Shown in pieces: positions 33,227 through 45,706 of a stretch of 64,000 nt of DNA; position 1 is the first letter of the stretch, and every line of letters begins with the position of its first letter. Position numbers and translations under genes: made by a program. The notes under the pieces were generated by a model. The model made no database searches. It was given only the letters and a program-made list of their open reading frames with translations, and was not told the DNA's origin. The stretch lies in NCBI GenBank assembly GCA_905221605.1, contig CAJNDS010002395.1, forward strand, positions 381,001 to 445,000, read 5' to 3'. This DNA comes from Symbiodinium natans (Eukaryota > Sar > Dinophyceae > Suessiales > Symbiodiniaceae).

Positions 33227-34450
33227 GCGTGTACAAATGTGCTTTGTCCAAGCTGAAAAGGTGGGCCTTCATAGAGGGGTTCACGCAAACAAGTTCATGC
33301 CGAGAAGGCGCGCCGCCCTTTTTGCAGTGAGGCGCTACAGGGCCTCATGTGCCCTCCCGTGCGCTGTGCTGTCCAAGGAGCTTTGGGTCAAATGAGGGTC
33401 TCAGGTTTCCTTGAGGGTTTTGGGGGCCAAGCTTCGGCCCATTTCGGCGCCAAGCACAGCAGGAGCTGCTTCCGGCCCGGCGATGTCGGGTGCGGGGGCG
33501 GGCAGCACGGGCCCCAGGAGGTCAGCCAAAACTTGCTTCTCTTGGAGTCGAGGAGTGCGGGTGGGGAAGGGCATGTTATCGGAGAGAAGGCTTGCTCGCC
33601 CCGCCAGTCATAGCAGCAGAGTTCTTCAACTTCAACATTTGCACACTCCCAGCATTTCCCCAAAAAAACCCTAGGTTGAAATCCCCCAGCCTGTCAGGTG
33701 CTGGAAGAGCTCGCGTTTCGTCCAGCAGAGGCCGAGCCCCGTGAATTTATGCCGTTCCGAGCACATAGGCCCTGAGAGACTTAGACAGGAAGTGCAGCTG
33801 TGCAATGTATTGCAATGTAATGTGCAAGGGCCATGAGTTTGTTTGTGTAGCATCGCGCAGCGCATCATGCGGCACGGGGAGGCCCTGAACGCATCGGCCA
33901 CCTCGAGGCATGGTTGTAAGGGTGTCCACCAGTCCTCGAGGTCACGGGCTCGAGGTTCGTTACAGCCGTCATTCCGTTCTAGATCTGGTGGGTGGAACTG
34001 AAAAGTCTGGAGGCTTCTGGCTTTGTGGAAGAATAGCGGCCTTGCACAGATCCAGCTGTCACTGGTTGAGTCCCTGCTTGTCAGCAGGTGCACTAGGAAC
34101 TTGCAAGTGTGGCGGCATGTCACCATGAGCTGGTGCTCAAATATTGTCGCCCTCAGCTCTCAGCATGTTTAGCCGCAATGTCGCATTCAGAAGTGCCTTG
34201 AATTGTTTTGATGCAGACCTCTCAAGGACGGTCGCAGCACATGGTCAAATGCGGTGCACTCTTCAGGTCGCCTTTGCTCGCTGCATTGCGGGTGGGCATC
34301 CCAGGTGCTTCTACAGGTTGGGAATGGGTTTTGAGGTTGGGGGGGGGCGGGGGATTGCGTGGCCTCGGCTTTCATCAGCACTCGTGCGCCATGGTCCATG
34401 GGGGTGTATGGGTTGCTGTTTACATGCGAATCCGTGCAGCCGCAGCTACA
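33227..34450. other. No gene recognised
   Basis: Overlapping short frames only. Seven- to eight-G runs occur near 34338-34350. Confidence 0.35.
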
Positions 34451-34826
34451 GGTGGGTAGCGGCTGGAACCCGGAGCACTTTTCCTTCGACATGGTCTCTG
34501 CGCCGGCCCCAGTTCTTATGGCGACCCGGGTCAAAAACATCAGAGACATTTGTAGCCTTTGAGGCACGGGCATGTACGTCTTCGGCTCTTGTATCAGGGG
34601 GACCTTCTATCCGCATTCGCTGTTCTTCAAGCAATGTCCCGACATTCCCTGCAACTGCACAGACATGTCCATGAACTGGGCAATGCCTGTTTTGTCTTCC
34701 GGGGAAATAGAGAACGATCTGCCTGGAACCTTGGGCTTAGGCCATCCACCGAACCCGAAGACGAACCAAACCGAGTTGCGCATGGCCTCGAAAGTGAAAA
34801 GTCCGAGCATCAAAAAAGACATATAA
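34451..34826 (+). pseudogene. Coding-like frame interrupted by one TGA
   Basis: After a CCGCAGCTACAG acceptor, one frame reads VGSGWNPEHFSFDMVSAPAP and VLMATRVKNIRDICSL, meets TGA at 34560-34562, and continues in the same frame as GTGMYVFGSCIRGTFYPHSL, FFKQCPDIPCNCTDMSMNWA and further to TAA at 34824. Composition stays protein-like on both sides of the stop. It may be a recent nonsense mutation in a gene fragment, an unspliced intron boundary, or less likely a recoded stop. Family not recognised. Confidence 0.3.
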
Positions 34827-36849
34827 GTGCCCCCCTATGTGGCTATCGTTTGGGCTCTCAGCTCGAGCTCACTTGGGGCTCACTTAGCCCGCCGGCGTCT
34901 GGGTGCGTAAGGCTCCTCCGCGAAAAGGCCTGGCCTGTTTTTTGTGCGTCCTTTTCTTTGTTTGGCGGTGGGCGGGGGCCTGGACGAGCTCCCGCGTCGC
35001 AGGTGATGAACTTGCTCAGGTGTGTCGAGAGTGACGCCCTGTCTTTCAGTATGACGCTGGGTTTGGAAGTTGGATCGTCGTGCCTGTTTCTCATTCAGCC
35101 ACAGGAGTTCGGCGGAATTTCGGGCCATCGGAGCCTAGACCAGTAGCTTCGTACTTCAAGGGAGGCGGTGTTTTGGAGAGGTGATGTGAGGTGATGCATG
35201 AGTCACATTGCCCCATGTGCCAGTGTTGAGCTACGCCAGAACTACACGTGGCCGAAGCGTCCACTTTCTCAAGGCTGCACTTTATCCTTGCAATCGCATT
35301 GGCGGCGACCTCCATTGGCTTTCTGACTGGCGCTGGCATCTTGAGCAGATGCCCTGGCCCAAGCCGTCTTGAAAGACAGTTTTTGGTGACGGGGGAAGAG
35401 GTTGCGACGGATGGTTCGGACTTTGGTGTTTGCGCAGATTGCACCTCTTTAGCTCACATCTGGGGGGCACCTCAAGAACTGAGGTCCCATCTGCGTAGGC
35501 GGTGGAGAGTACAGCCAATGCGCAGCTGCTCAGGACGTGCATTCCTCCCCCACAAACTCAGAGGGTGTTGATCTAAAGTCCTTGTAAGCATTTTATGTAG
35601 AGCGTCCGCTAAAGATTCGGGAGCGGGCGGGCGAAAGGAAACTGTTTGGTGAAAAGTTTTGACGAAAGTCAACAAACACCAGGCCCAGCTTTAGGAAGCC
35701 CGTTTTTCCAGGAGGCAATATGTAGTGAAAGACTGGCGAAAGCTCCGCGAAAGCTCCGCGAAAGTCTAGCTCCGCGAAAGTCTAGCGTATCCCTGGAAGG
35801 AACCAGCCCTCCCTGCACTCTTGAATCCTGAACTCAATCTTTAGCTCACCTCCCTCAAAGCACAGCCCTGCTTTGTAGTCTGAATCTTGCCCTCAACCCT
35901 TCCTCAACGCTCAACCCTGCACTGAGTACCTGCATCCGTAGACCCAAGACAACTTTCAGAACGAGGACTAAACACGAAGTCTAGTAGCCCCTGAACAACT
36001 CTGTGTGCGCCTAAGGAAGTATTCGGTCACACATTTGAAGTCGAAAGGAGCAGGAAGTGGCCGCGAACGTTGCAGCTCCAAATGCCTACGACTTGCAATG
36101 TTTTACAATCTGCAATCGCCGAAGCCCTGATCGCTTCGGCGGAGGGATCAAAACCCAGGTGTAGAGCCTTCTTGCACAAGCCTGCGCAACTGTTGAAGCC
36201 AAAGCTTCGGAGGACTTCAAGGTCCTGGCGAGCTTCCTTTTAGGGGCAGTTACTTGCAAGATGGTCGAAGGCCCGGCCTGGTGCTCAATGCCGAAGAGAC
36301 TAGGTTGTAACGTTGTCGTTGTCCCAAATGGTGTATCATTATGTCATTGACCAGGCGTGTCTTCCCTGGGGTTCGGGAAGCAGGTGTAGGTGCTGGGAAG
36401 GTGGGCATTCATGTCAAATGCAAGAATTCTGAACTCAAGCCTGCACATGGCCCTAAAGGTCTCGGGACAAAGGCACGTCAGGTTGTTAAGCGCCAGGCTT
36501 TCCGTTGTGCCGCGACCTTGGAATTGGAGGGGAGGCTTTGCAGGCGTTTGCAGACCATTCTTCCCCAAACAGTGTGCCCTCCGCCCTAGCAGATTGCAGG
36601 GAGTGGGAGCTTTGTGACTAGCGGGGGTTGGTGACCCTGGAGGCGGCACTAAGGGAACTTTCTCGATGAGCACCTGCCCCCTGTGCTCCTCTGCTAGGGC
36701 GACAGTGCCATGTAAGCAGGCGTCCGCTTCGAACACTTCCTTCGCCTGCATGTAGTTCACGGCACCTGCGTGTCCAGGTGGTTGAAGGCTCCACATGCCC
36801 GTGTTGCCCAGTTGCCCGTATACATGTTAAACACTATCCGCTTCTCACA
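34827..36849. other. Gene-poor stretch with an undecamer repeat
   Basis: At 35736-35786 GCGAAAGCTCC is repeated twice and followed by longer variants (GCGAAAGTCTAGCTCC). No gene recognised. Confidence 0.4.
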
Positions 36850-38240
36850 CTTTAGCTTTCTGGCCTTTTCTGCCCTTCCCTTCGCCGCCATCTCTGCGGC
36901 TTCTGTAGCCATCATCTCTGCCGCCACTGTAGATCCTGTAGGCGCAGGCGAGACATTTATCTCCGTGGCGTCCAAAGCTGTAGCTTTTCAAAGACTGCGT
37001 GGCTTTCCTTCTGGCAGGCGGGACATCTGCTGGCTGTCGGCCAAAAGTAAGCAGCTCCGGCACTTGGAATGCATGCATGTTGTTCACGCCGTCGGCTCTT
37101 TTCGTCATCCATTTCCACCACGTCGCCCTTCTGCACCCGGCTGCTGCATCTCGTCGTCCGCTTCTGGTAGCTCCTCCAGTTGCCTCGGCGCGTGCTGTCC
37201 GTCCACCACCACGCCTAACCAATTGGTGCCGACAGGTTTAAGGTGCCGAATATCCGCGCAATCGTGTGGGATCGCGTCTCCGAGAGCCATTTCTGCAGCA
37301 GCGACTGTAGTCTCTGTGTCGTAGGCGGGACATCTATTTTCCAGAATTCCAGAGCTGTAGCTTCAAGCACCTTCGTCGCCATCTCTGCAGACTCTGTAGC
37401 TCCTGTAGGCGCAGGCGAGTATCCTAATCTTCTTCTGATCCATCTTGCAGCTCGTCAAAACAGTTGTTGTTTTTGTTGTTTTTCATTCCTGCGTGCAGTC
37501 TACGTATTCCCGGCACAGGTTGTGATTGGCTGTCCATGATCCACGTCTCCTACTGCTCTGATGGAGTTCTGTCCCACTCCGATACGGACTGCAGCTGTAG
37601 CTTCGTCGCCAACTTTGCAGCCTTTGTCGCTGTTGTAGGTGTGGGCAGGACATCTACATTCTTTGTGGTATCCAGAGAGCTGTAGCTTCAAGCACCTGCG
37701 TCGCCATCTCTGCAACACGTGTAGCTGCCGTAGGCGTAGGCGGGACATCCGGATTTTCTGTGGCTTCCAAACCTGTAGATTCAAGCGCCTGCATCGCCAT
37801 CGCTGCAGCCCCTGTAGCCCTTGTCCCCGCCTGCCGCAGCTGGGGTAAGTGCGGTAGTGCCGCCGCCCTCTGCGGATGTGAGTGCGGCAGCGGTGGCTGA
37901 GACCCCTGATGCTCTCCGTGCTCTGGGGCGTGAAGACATCTACCAAGGCTGTCATGACAAAGTTCTTCTCGTTGTTGTCCAACCCCGCATCGGCCAGGAC
38001 GGGAGATACCACCCTTGGATGAATGGTGGAAGAAGCTCGCTCGTCGTGAGGCTGGCATCCCCCCCACTCTACGACGTTCGCGACGATTGATCCGCATTGT
38101 GCGCCCACCAGGAGCCTCCTTGCCATCCCGTCCATGGCGTCGTGCCCCCGTGATTCCACGACCAGCCACCTCGTCACGCTGCCCCAACATCTGGAAATGC
38201 TGTGGCTTCCAGAGCTGTAGCTTCAAGCCTACTTTCTGCC
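36850..38240 (-). repeat. Minus-strand Ala/Thr-rich coding minisatellite, decayed (unit about 100 nt)
   Basis: Related units occur at about 36890-36985, 37325-37425, 37590-37800 (two) and 38190-38235. On the plus strand each contains GAGCTGTAGCTTCAAGC, GTCGCCATCTCTGCAG and TGTAGGCGCAGGCG. Read on the minus strand they give similar peptides: ATESAEMATKVLEATALE, TRVAEMATQVLEATALW, AMQALESTGLEATE and DATEINVSPAPTGSTVAAEM. The last one is followed without a stop by KLKCEKRIVFNMYTGNWATR, which looks like unique protein sequence. This suggests a repetitive Ala-rich coding region or expanded exon of a minus-strand gene, now broken into separated units. Confidence 0.5.
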
Positions 38241-41200
38241 CTCTTATCCAGTGCCGCAAAAGGTGCCCGGATGTTTTCTTTTCTTTAAAGTCTTTCGCTT
38301 GAACTCTGTGGCGGAGGGGGGCGATGACGTTCATCGGAGCTCCCTTGAGAAATCGAGAGGAACGCGGATGGTAGGCAGTCGACACTGACTCACTATCTCA
38401 CTCACTCACTCAAACAGTGTGCGCCCCACTCTCGGGGTCTTGTTTTGAATGTAAAGGGTCCTGGTTGGTGACGTGCCCCGGCCTGCACGTGGATTCGATG
38501 GGTTCGTCGTCCGCCTACCATAGTCACTTGTGGTGCGTGTCGTTGTCTTGTACTGTTTGGGGTCTACCTGGGCATCAGTGCAACTTTGCGCGATTTCACA
38601 GTGTCCCTGAAGGCTCTTCGCAGCAGCGTGACCGATGCGACAGCGACTCAGCACAGAATTGTGACTGACATGAGGCTTAGCTGGCCTACCGTTCCACGCA
38701 ATGTGTGTGTGTGTACCGCAGTCGCTTTGTTTTGCGTGGGCAACCAACCGTGCAACTGCAACCATGGATGTGCCGATTGGACAGAGCAGCTTCGTTGTGC
38801 AGGGCATGTTTTGTTGGTCCAGCCTTTTTTTCGTGCGATTTCTGTCGGATGACAAAGCCTCGCAGACACACCTTTTTCTCGCAAAACAAATCCTGAACTG
38901 CTTGTTAGGGATTCTTTCTGTCATCTAAGGTCGGGGAAGCAGCTGCTGCTGGCTTCTCTGGTAGACGAGGGACGATCCGCCCCGAGCCTCCCGTCACACC
39001 TGGATTGCAAGTGGATTTAAAGTCTGCGTCAGTAGCCGGTGCTGTATCAGTCACAGCTCGCAACATGTTCGCTCCAGAGACACCCCGAGACGCTGGACAC
39101 GTCGTTGCTCAGGAATTCATGCAGCCTGTTGTGGTGACGCAGTGGATGTTTGCGAGAGAGGCGTTCTTGTGAGGCGAGTGACTGCAGCCCATAACCTAAA
39201 ATCTTGACATACGTTGTGCCTTAAACGAGCGTAGGCGGCTCGTGCTCACTTAGTGCACGCTGTGACTCTCGCTGTCACAAGAGGCCAGGGGCCTTGCTAC
39301 TCTGGCCACAGGCTTGCAGAAGGAGGCCAAGATGGCTTTCGGAGAGACATGCCCTTGGATTGCTTAGCGATGCTGGGATATACAGTGCTGCGTCCTCTCA
39401 AAGAGACGTGGCAATGCGCACGTGCTGTACAGGTGATCAGACACTATTCGCGACCCTTACATGGAGGGAGGCTTAGGTACAAGAGCTATCTTGGCACTCC
39501 CGACCATTGTACAGACACACCAGGGGCTGGAGGCGCGCTTGCTTTTCGTCTATGAAACGATCCACTTGTGCTCGTGGCTTGGGCACCGACACTGAAGAAG
39601 ATGAATTCGCAGTTGGACCAAGGATTGATGCTTTACGTATGGCTTGCGACCCTGAACTGCCCTGCTGTGGTTAAGTCTCGGCACAGCCTCGGCGCTCCAA
39701 ACCCTGCACCTGCCCAGATGTCACACAGACCCATCCGAGTGAGCTTTCAAAACCTTGGTGAACGCTGCAAGTGAACGCTGCGGGCAGCGCGCCCCACGTT
39801 AGGTTGTTCAAGAAAGGTGCTCTTCTCAATCGCAAGCCTTGAGGTTGTTCCCGTGGAAGCATTGGGTCGGGGCCTCACTTCCAAGTTGCACTTCAGGCAC
39901 TCTACACAAGGCATGGCAGCTACAGATGGAGCCCTGGAGGTCAGGTCGATGTGGTCCTTTACTGGTCCCACGCAGCTGTGCGGGGTGGCGAGGATGGCAC
40001 GGAGGCGAGGCTTCGGGCACTCCTTTGGCCTGGGTCTGCGAGCTGGGGTTTGCAGCGGCCTCGCTTTCAAGTTCGCTGTTGCCCAGCGAAGCCCTTGGTC
40101 TTGATGACCATTGTAAGTTTCACAAGAGGTGGGCCCACAGTTTTGAGTGAAAACAGCCCCTTGGGCCCAGGGCTCGCAGCAACTGGAGGCGAGCTGGGTG
40201 ATTTCAGGGCGAAGCATGTGGGGGTTGGTGCAAAAGAGGGTGATGAGGGACTTGAGGAAACTGACACTTCGTAGAGTTCTTGTGAAGCAACTGCCCTACA
40301 TGGAATATAGCCACAGTGCTACTGAATACAGTCCGTTCTGCAGAGTGCACTTGAGGCTCCATGGATTCTTGTGTTGGCCGTGTGGTGCACCTTCACAACC
40401 GAAGTGTAGCCGTAACGTAGACTTGGATGTGCAGCTGGGGGCTAGCCTTACCTCATGTGGGTTAGAGACTTCCATGCGGCAGAAGCAGAAGAGATGCAGG
40501 CATCTTTCCAATGCGGGGCATCCACAGCCACAAATCCTGAGCATGTCTTGTGGACCCAGGGTTGTTGCCTTGCAATCCTACAGGGACCCGGGTGCTTCGC
40601 CCCAACGGAGCACTGATCTCTCACAAGTCATGGATGCACTGAAGCCGCGCTGAACCGCTTTTCAGCCAGGTGCTGTGGAGGAGCCCGAGCGGTCGATCTG
40701 CTTCGTCGGTCTCCCCCTTCAGGTGTCGGGTCAAAAGCTTCTTCGCGCTTGTAAAATTTCACTGCAGCGCTTACCCGTACTATCCTGTACTTGTACCAGT
40801 TCACGAGACTGCCTTGGTGCCAGAGGGTGATGCGTCTCGAGTGCAGGCCCCAGCTGCTTTCGTGGTCCCGGCTCCCGCAGCGGCCCACTCAAGGGGGGCC
40901 TCAGAGGGCTTCGCGCTGGTGGTAAAGCAGAATTGGAGGTGTGCGATATTTTGCAGGCCCTCTAGGTCGTTTGAGGGATCCCAAAGCCGCCCAAGCCTTG
41001 AAGGTCCCCCCCCCCCCCCCTAAAAGCACTCTCTTTCAGTTTCTTTCACTGAGGGACCTGGCCGACTCGCCAGCGGCCGGCAAGTGGCGTGTGGAAGCCT
41101 GGCTCGGCGGAGCTGCCATCGGGCAGGGGGCCCTTGAAGGTTTATTACATTATTGTTATTGTTGTTATCGTTAGTACTATCGTTAGTAGTATGACTGTAT

Positions 41201-42422
41201 TTGCTGCTATTGTTATTTGTGTTTTTTTTGGCTGCTTGATGTTTTGCACTCCTCGTCCTGGTCGCTACTTCTTTTGTTCAGCGTTTCGCTCAGAGAAGCC
41301 TGCAGAGACTCCGGGTATCTGTAGGGAGAGCCCTCCCTCAAGCCAGCCGAGTATCCCTTGGAGTGGCCGCCCCCAGAGAATTCTACGGAGAGTTGCCCGT
41401 CCGAAGAAGGTAGGATGGCTTCCACGGCTGCTAGCTGTAGTGTGGGGATGTTGGAAGTCTACTTCAGAATTTGGATTTTGGTTTTGGAGATGCGGAGCTT
41501 GGGCCTGAAATGGGGTGTGGAACACTTTTCAGTCGACGAGTTTCTGTCGCCTTGAAGCTGCGCAATGCAGGTCGCGCAGCTTCTTCGCATGTGAAGGCTT
41601 GTGCGAAGGCAGGGCACGTGTCTCATTCAACGAAGGGACAGAATGTCAGCACCGTTTAAGGAAGTGGGCTGCGCAAACGAACCCTCATCCCATGGCCCTC
41701 GCTTCCACTACGAGGGTAGGCTTTGTTGGTAGACCTCATGTTCAGTTACTCCGTGTTGTGATGACACCTTAGATCCGACCCCGGACTTGCAGGTCTGAAC
41801 GCGAGCACCCTTCAACAATACTTCTCGACAGCGTGAAGCGCCCAAGAAAGAAGCGAGGCATGCTTCATGACGAAGTAGCATACTACCTTCCATAATGGTG
41901 CCGCTGCCTTGGTTCGTCACGAACAGGGCTGCATGGCTGCGACATGCTGTATTAGTTGGATGGCCAAACTCGTTTGTCCTTGCCGTTTCGGCTGAAGCTG
42001 GCAGCCTTGCACGGTCAGGTCGCCAAGCATGTGTGGCCAATCTACAAAAGTCTGTGCAAGCGCCAAGAAAGCCAAGAGAAGCCCCTATTTGACCGAAAGC
42101 GGACCGAGGGGCCCGTACTCGTGAACAGCCTGGGAGTCATGAACTGACAGGGCAGCGAGGCGGGTGGCAACAAGAAGACTTCTCCCCTCAAAGAGGAACG
42201 GTGAGATCCGAAAAATGTCCGTAACGCAGCTTTTGGCGATGCACCTGGCCGACGTTCCAGGCCGGATGTGCGGAAGCACGGGATTCTTGTCGTTTTATGG
42301 CGTGCAAGCTTTCGGGCTTCTCTGTGTTTGACTCGAGAGGCCCTTGATGCCGAAACCCTCTAACAACAAAACTCGTAGAGGTCTTCTTGTTGCTTCCTTT
42401 TGTCCCCTGTCTGTGATTCGTT
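38241..42422. other. Gene-poor stretch
   Basis: No recognised gene. (CTCA)n at about 38390-38411; a 15-C run at 41006-41020; an intron-like run rich in GTTATT/GTTATCGTTAG at about 41145-41230. Plus frame 41956-42147 (LALHGQVAKHVWPIYKSLCK-like) is plausible but unsupported. Confidence 0.35.
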
Positions 42423-42450
42423 TTAATGATTAATGATTAATGATTAATGA
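42423..42450. repeat. Heptamer TTAATGA, four copies
   Basis: Four perfect tandem copies. Confidence 0.9.
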
Positions 42451-43068
42451 TCATGATTTTCTCTTTCGCGGGTTCCAGGTGCTGCGGAGGCTGCCTTGGA
42501 GGAGCGCAGGGATCGGGGCAGCAGGAGGTGGAGAAAGCGCCTTCGGCGGATTGGATGTCAGCTGAGTAAATTCTTTGGGGAACTTCGGGGCTAGCTGCAG
42601 CTTCCAGCCAACTCTTCGGGTCTTTCAGCGTGCAGAGGAGCTCACGGCCGATCCGCTTTGCCTCCTGCTTTTGGTGCGGGACCATCTGGGGTATAGTGGG
42701 GTTTCAACAGGGAACAGAATGCTAGGGAAATCCAGGCGTCGCGATCCAACTGCACAATCTAGGGTTGATGGCCTTTATATTCGCACTGGTTTGCACGAGG
42801 GGTTCCTCTTTGAGTTCGGGTGCAGATGGTTTTGGTATAAGGAGGCTGGGCTGTTGGGGCAACCTCATGTCTTGGATGTTCGACTCAAGAGATGCCAGGG
42901 ATACCGTACACAACTGCTTCCAAAGAGGTTCCGGTTCTGCTGGAATACGCCGTTTCCCCTTCTTTCTGTCGCCGGTCCATGAGACGTAGTTTTATGGTTC
43001 GAACGAATTCCACCTGGAGAGGGTATGGTCACGGTTTCTGTGTGCAGCAAGAGCATCTCCCTCCATTA

Positions 43069-43113
43069 TTTTTATTTTATTTTATTTTTTTTTCTCTCTC
43101 TCTCTCTCTCTCT
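43069..43113. repeat. Poly-T/(CT)n tract
   Basis: TTTTATTTTATTTTATTTT followed by about twelve CT units. It could serve as a polypyrimidine tract of an intron. Confidence 0.85.
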
Positions 43114-43136
43114 CTTGCTCCTGTAAGGCTTGCTGT

Positions 43137-43592
43137 GTGCTGATTCCTTTGGGCCACTGGCGCGATGACGTGCTGAAGGACCGGAGTGGAAACCACGCAA
43201 AAGGCAGATGCCAAGCCAGACGCAAAGCCAGCCGCAAGGTCACAGAGCCCTCGAGAGAAAGCGCTCCGCCTTTGTCCCTTGAGGAGGTTCTGGGTGTGGT
43301 GATGCTTCACCTCACGCAGCTGCCTATTGGGAGGTGGGGGCTCCCAGGCCCGTCCAAAACCCTTCTGAAGTTCAGCATTGAAATCTTGCAGCATCTTCAA
43401 AGCAGTTCCGAAGCCATTTCAGAGCACCTTTTTTTGAAGCCTCTCTCGGTGTTCCTCCAAGAGGGAGGATGTAGACGCGCCTTCCCACGGTCCCACGGTT
43501 CCGGTCCGGAGCTGAGCCGAAGCACTTCGGGGCGTTTCAATGAGCACATAACTCTAGCACATAAAGTGGAGCCAAGTCAGCCTGTTTTTTGA
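43137..43592 (+). CDS. Uncharacterised open frame, 151 codons
   Basis: The middle part (SLEEVLGVVMLHLTQLPIGR, KTLLKFSIEILQHLQSSSEA, SEHLFLKPLSVFLQEGG) has the alternation expected of amphipathic helices and lacks the Arg/Pro excess of chance frames here. The start codon is a CTG, so the real start or an upstream exon is unknown; a pyrimidine tract just upstream would suit an acceptor. It precedes the membrane-protein gene on the same strand but in a different frame. No family recognised. Confidence 0.25.
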   Translation: MLIPLGHWRDDVLKDRSGNHAKGRCQARRKASRKVTEPSRESAPPLSLEEVLGVVMLHLTQLPIGRWGLPGPSKTLLKFSIEILQHLQSSSEAISEHLFLKPLSVFLQEGGCRRAFPRSHGSGPELSRSTSGRFNEHITLAHKVEPSQPVF

Positions 43593-43695
43593 TTCAGACA
43601 TGTCGCTCCCGTGATGCGAAGCCTTTCTGCCGGATCAAGAGAACATTTAGCTGGGGGAGGCCCCAGGATGGCGCAAGTGAAGCGGTCATGAAGGC

Positions 43696-45706
43696 ATGGC
43701 CCCCAAGCCTCAGCACTTCGGAAAGTACGAGGACGAAGATGAGGAGACGGATTTGCTGAGGGGGAGGTGGCCCCGAAATCGCCCAACACCTGGCAGGGAC
43801 ATTGAAGATGAGCTCTTGCCTTTTGGGATCAAGGCGGACTGTCGGACCATGTCCGCGGCAGTCGTTTGTGTCCTTGTGGTGGGCATGGTTCTCATCAAGG
43901 TCTGGGTCATGGCATTGCAGTGTCCTTTGAGCGTGTAGATATGTAGTAGGCTGTTTCAAATCTGCAAGCCTCCTCCAGTTAGAACATCCTCAGGTGACCA
44001 TGTTCCCTGGCAGCGCCGAGTACGTGCGTCCAGCGGAGACTTCGCGCCCTCCCATCAGGACGACCGAAAACCTTGCACTGGTGGACAGCCTGCCACCTTC
44101 TCTGCGCGGTCCATCATCCGCGGGGCCGAAGATCGATGCAGGAAAGACAGTGACTACGCTGGGCCCTGCGCAAGTAGGCACGGGCTTGAACGGCAATGGA
44201 GATGCACCTGCTGGCCAAGCTGATCACCCTGCAGGCACTAGCACACACAGTGATGCATCGGACGGACATGACGCATCGGACGGGGATGGTGATGCAGCGG
44301 ACGGGGGTGGTGATGCATCGAACGGACCAGATGGTCAGAAGCAGGGGGACGACGATTCAGCAGACGGCCCGGGAGACGAAGCATCGACAACAGCAGGCGA
44401 TGAGCCAGTGGCTGGTCAGCAAAACGGAGATGCAGACGACGGCTCAGGCGACGAAGCATCGACAACAGCAGGCAATGAGCCCGTGGCTGCTGCAGAAGAC
44501 GGCTCAGGCGACGAAGCATCGACAACAGTAGGCAGTGAGCCAGTGGCTGGTCAGCAAAACGGGAATGCAGAAGACGGCTCAGGCGACGAAGCATCGACGA
44601 CAGCGGGCAATGAGCCTGTGGCTGGTCAGCAAAACGGAGATGCAGACGGCGGCTCAGGCGACGAAGCATCGACAACAGTAGGCAATGAGCCAGTGGCTGG
44701 TCAGCAAAACGGGAATGCAGAAGACGGCTCAGGCGACGAAGCATCGACGACAGCGGGCAATGAGCCTGTGGCTGAAGACGGCTCAGGCGACGAAGCATCG
44801 ACAACAGTCGGAAATGAGCCAGTGGCTGGCCAGCAGGGAGGCACTCCGCACGGCCCAGGTGAGGAAACGTCGACCACAGCAGGCGACCAGCCAACCACTG
44901 GAACATTTCCGGATACCTCAAGCAGTCCAAATTTGGAGCCAGAGACAACTGCACCGGCAGCTGGTCTTCCGGGAGCAGGTGCCACAGGACGCGAGGCATC
45001 CACAACAGAATTGGACCAGAATGTGACCAGTCAGGCCCCTCTTGACGACCCATTCACCGCAGCAGCAGACCAGCACACGACAAGCCGGCAGGCCTTGGCT
45101 GAGGCCAAGGGCGAGCCGCCTAATCCACCTACGACATCAAAAGGCGCAGAGGTTGCGAGCGAGGAAGGAGCCGTGCTGTCCACGACAGTGAGCTCAGTAG
45201 AGCAGACGACTAGCTTCCAGGAAGCGACTGAGGCGCCAGACGAGCTCTCCACGGCAGCACCGGACCAAACGACTGGCCAGCAGAACCCTCTTGAGCCTCT
45301 TGAGGCAGGGTACAAGCTGTCCACAGCAGCTGAAGAGACGACCGGCCAGCAGCTTTCTGTTGAAGCAGGAGACGGAGACGTGTTGTCTACTACAGCGGCC
45401 CAGATCCAGCCCGGACCGTCCACCTCGAGTGCGGGAGGGGTTCTGGTGACAACGTCATGGGACGATCAGGGAGCCGGCCAAGGAGATGCTTCCAGTTCCA
45501 CGTCAGAGTTAGAGCAGACAACTGGCAAGGCAGATTCCTCAACAAACAAAGATGCAGATGGCCCAGGCGATGGGCCGAGCAGCTCACCAGCCCTTGAAGG
45601 AGCCAAAGAAACGACATCCGCTCCAGGGACGGCCACAACGGGCGACTTCGGCGAGAGCACAGGGACCACGACCCGGCCGGATGATCCAGGCAGGGCCGGA
45701 GAGTAG
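43696..45706 (+). CDS. Type II membrane protein with repetitive mucin-like ectodomain, two exons
   Basis: Exon 1, 43696-43932 (79 codons), starts MAPKPQHFGKYEDEDEETDL, continues with a charged segment, and has one hydrophobic helix at residues 52-74 (MSAAVVCVLVVGMVLIKVWV). Exon 2, 43994-45706, adds 570 residues and a stop. The 61-nt intron begins GTGTAG, ends CCTCAG|GTG, and joins in phase 0. A short acidic N-terminus before a single helix and no signal peptide suggest N-in/C-out topology. The ectodomain is almost free of Lys, Cys and aromatic residues and rich in Ser, Thr, Gly, Ala, Asp and Glu. It has eight repeats of 18-25 residues around GDEASTTAGNEPVAGQQNG (about 44370-44880), then looser STT/TTGQQ repeats. 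That is the make-up of an O-glycosylated stalk or cell-coat protein. No enzymatic domain. Repeat number probably varies. Function unknown. Confidence 0.6.
44370..44880 (+). repeat. Coding tandem repeat, 54-75 nt units
   Basis: Eight units share GGCTCAGGCGACGAAGCATC followed by GACAACAG-like bases. Longer and shorter units differ by loss of the GQQNGDAD segment, consistent with slippage or unequal exchange in frame. Confidence 0.9.

Noticed and set aside
44238-45053. Minus-strand open frame of 271 codons with Leu/Arg repeats
   Set aside because: Antisense shadow of the repetitive mucin-like coding region.
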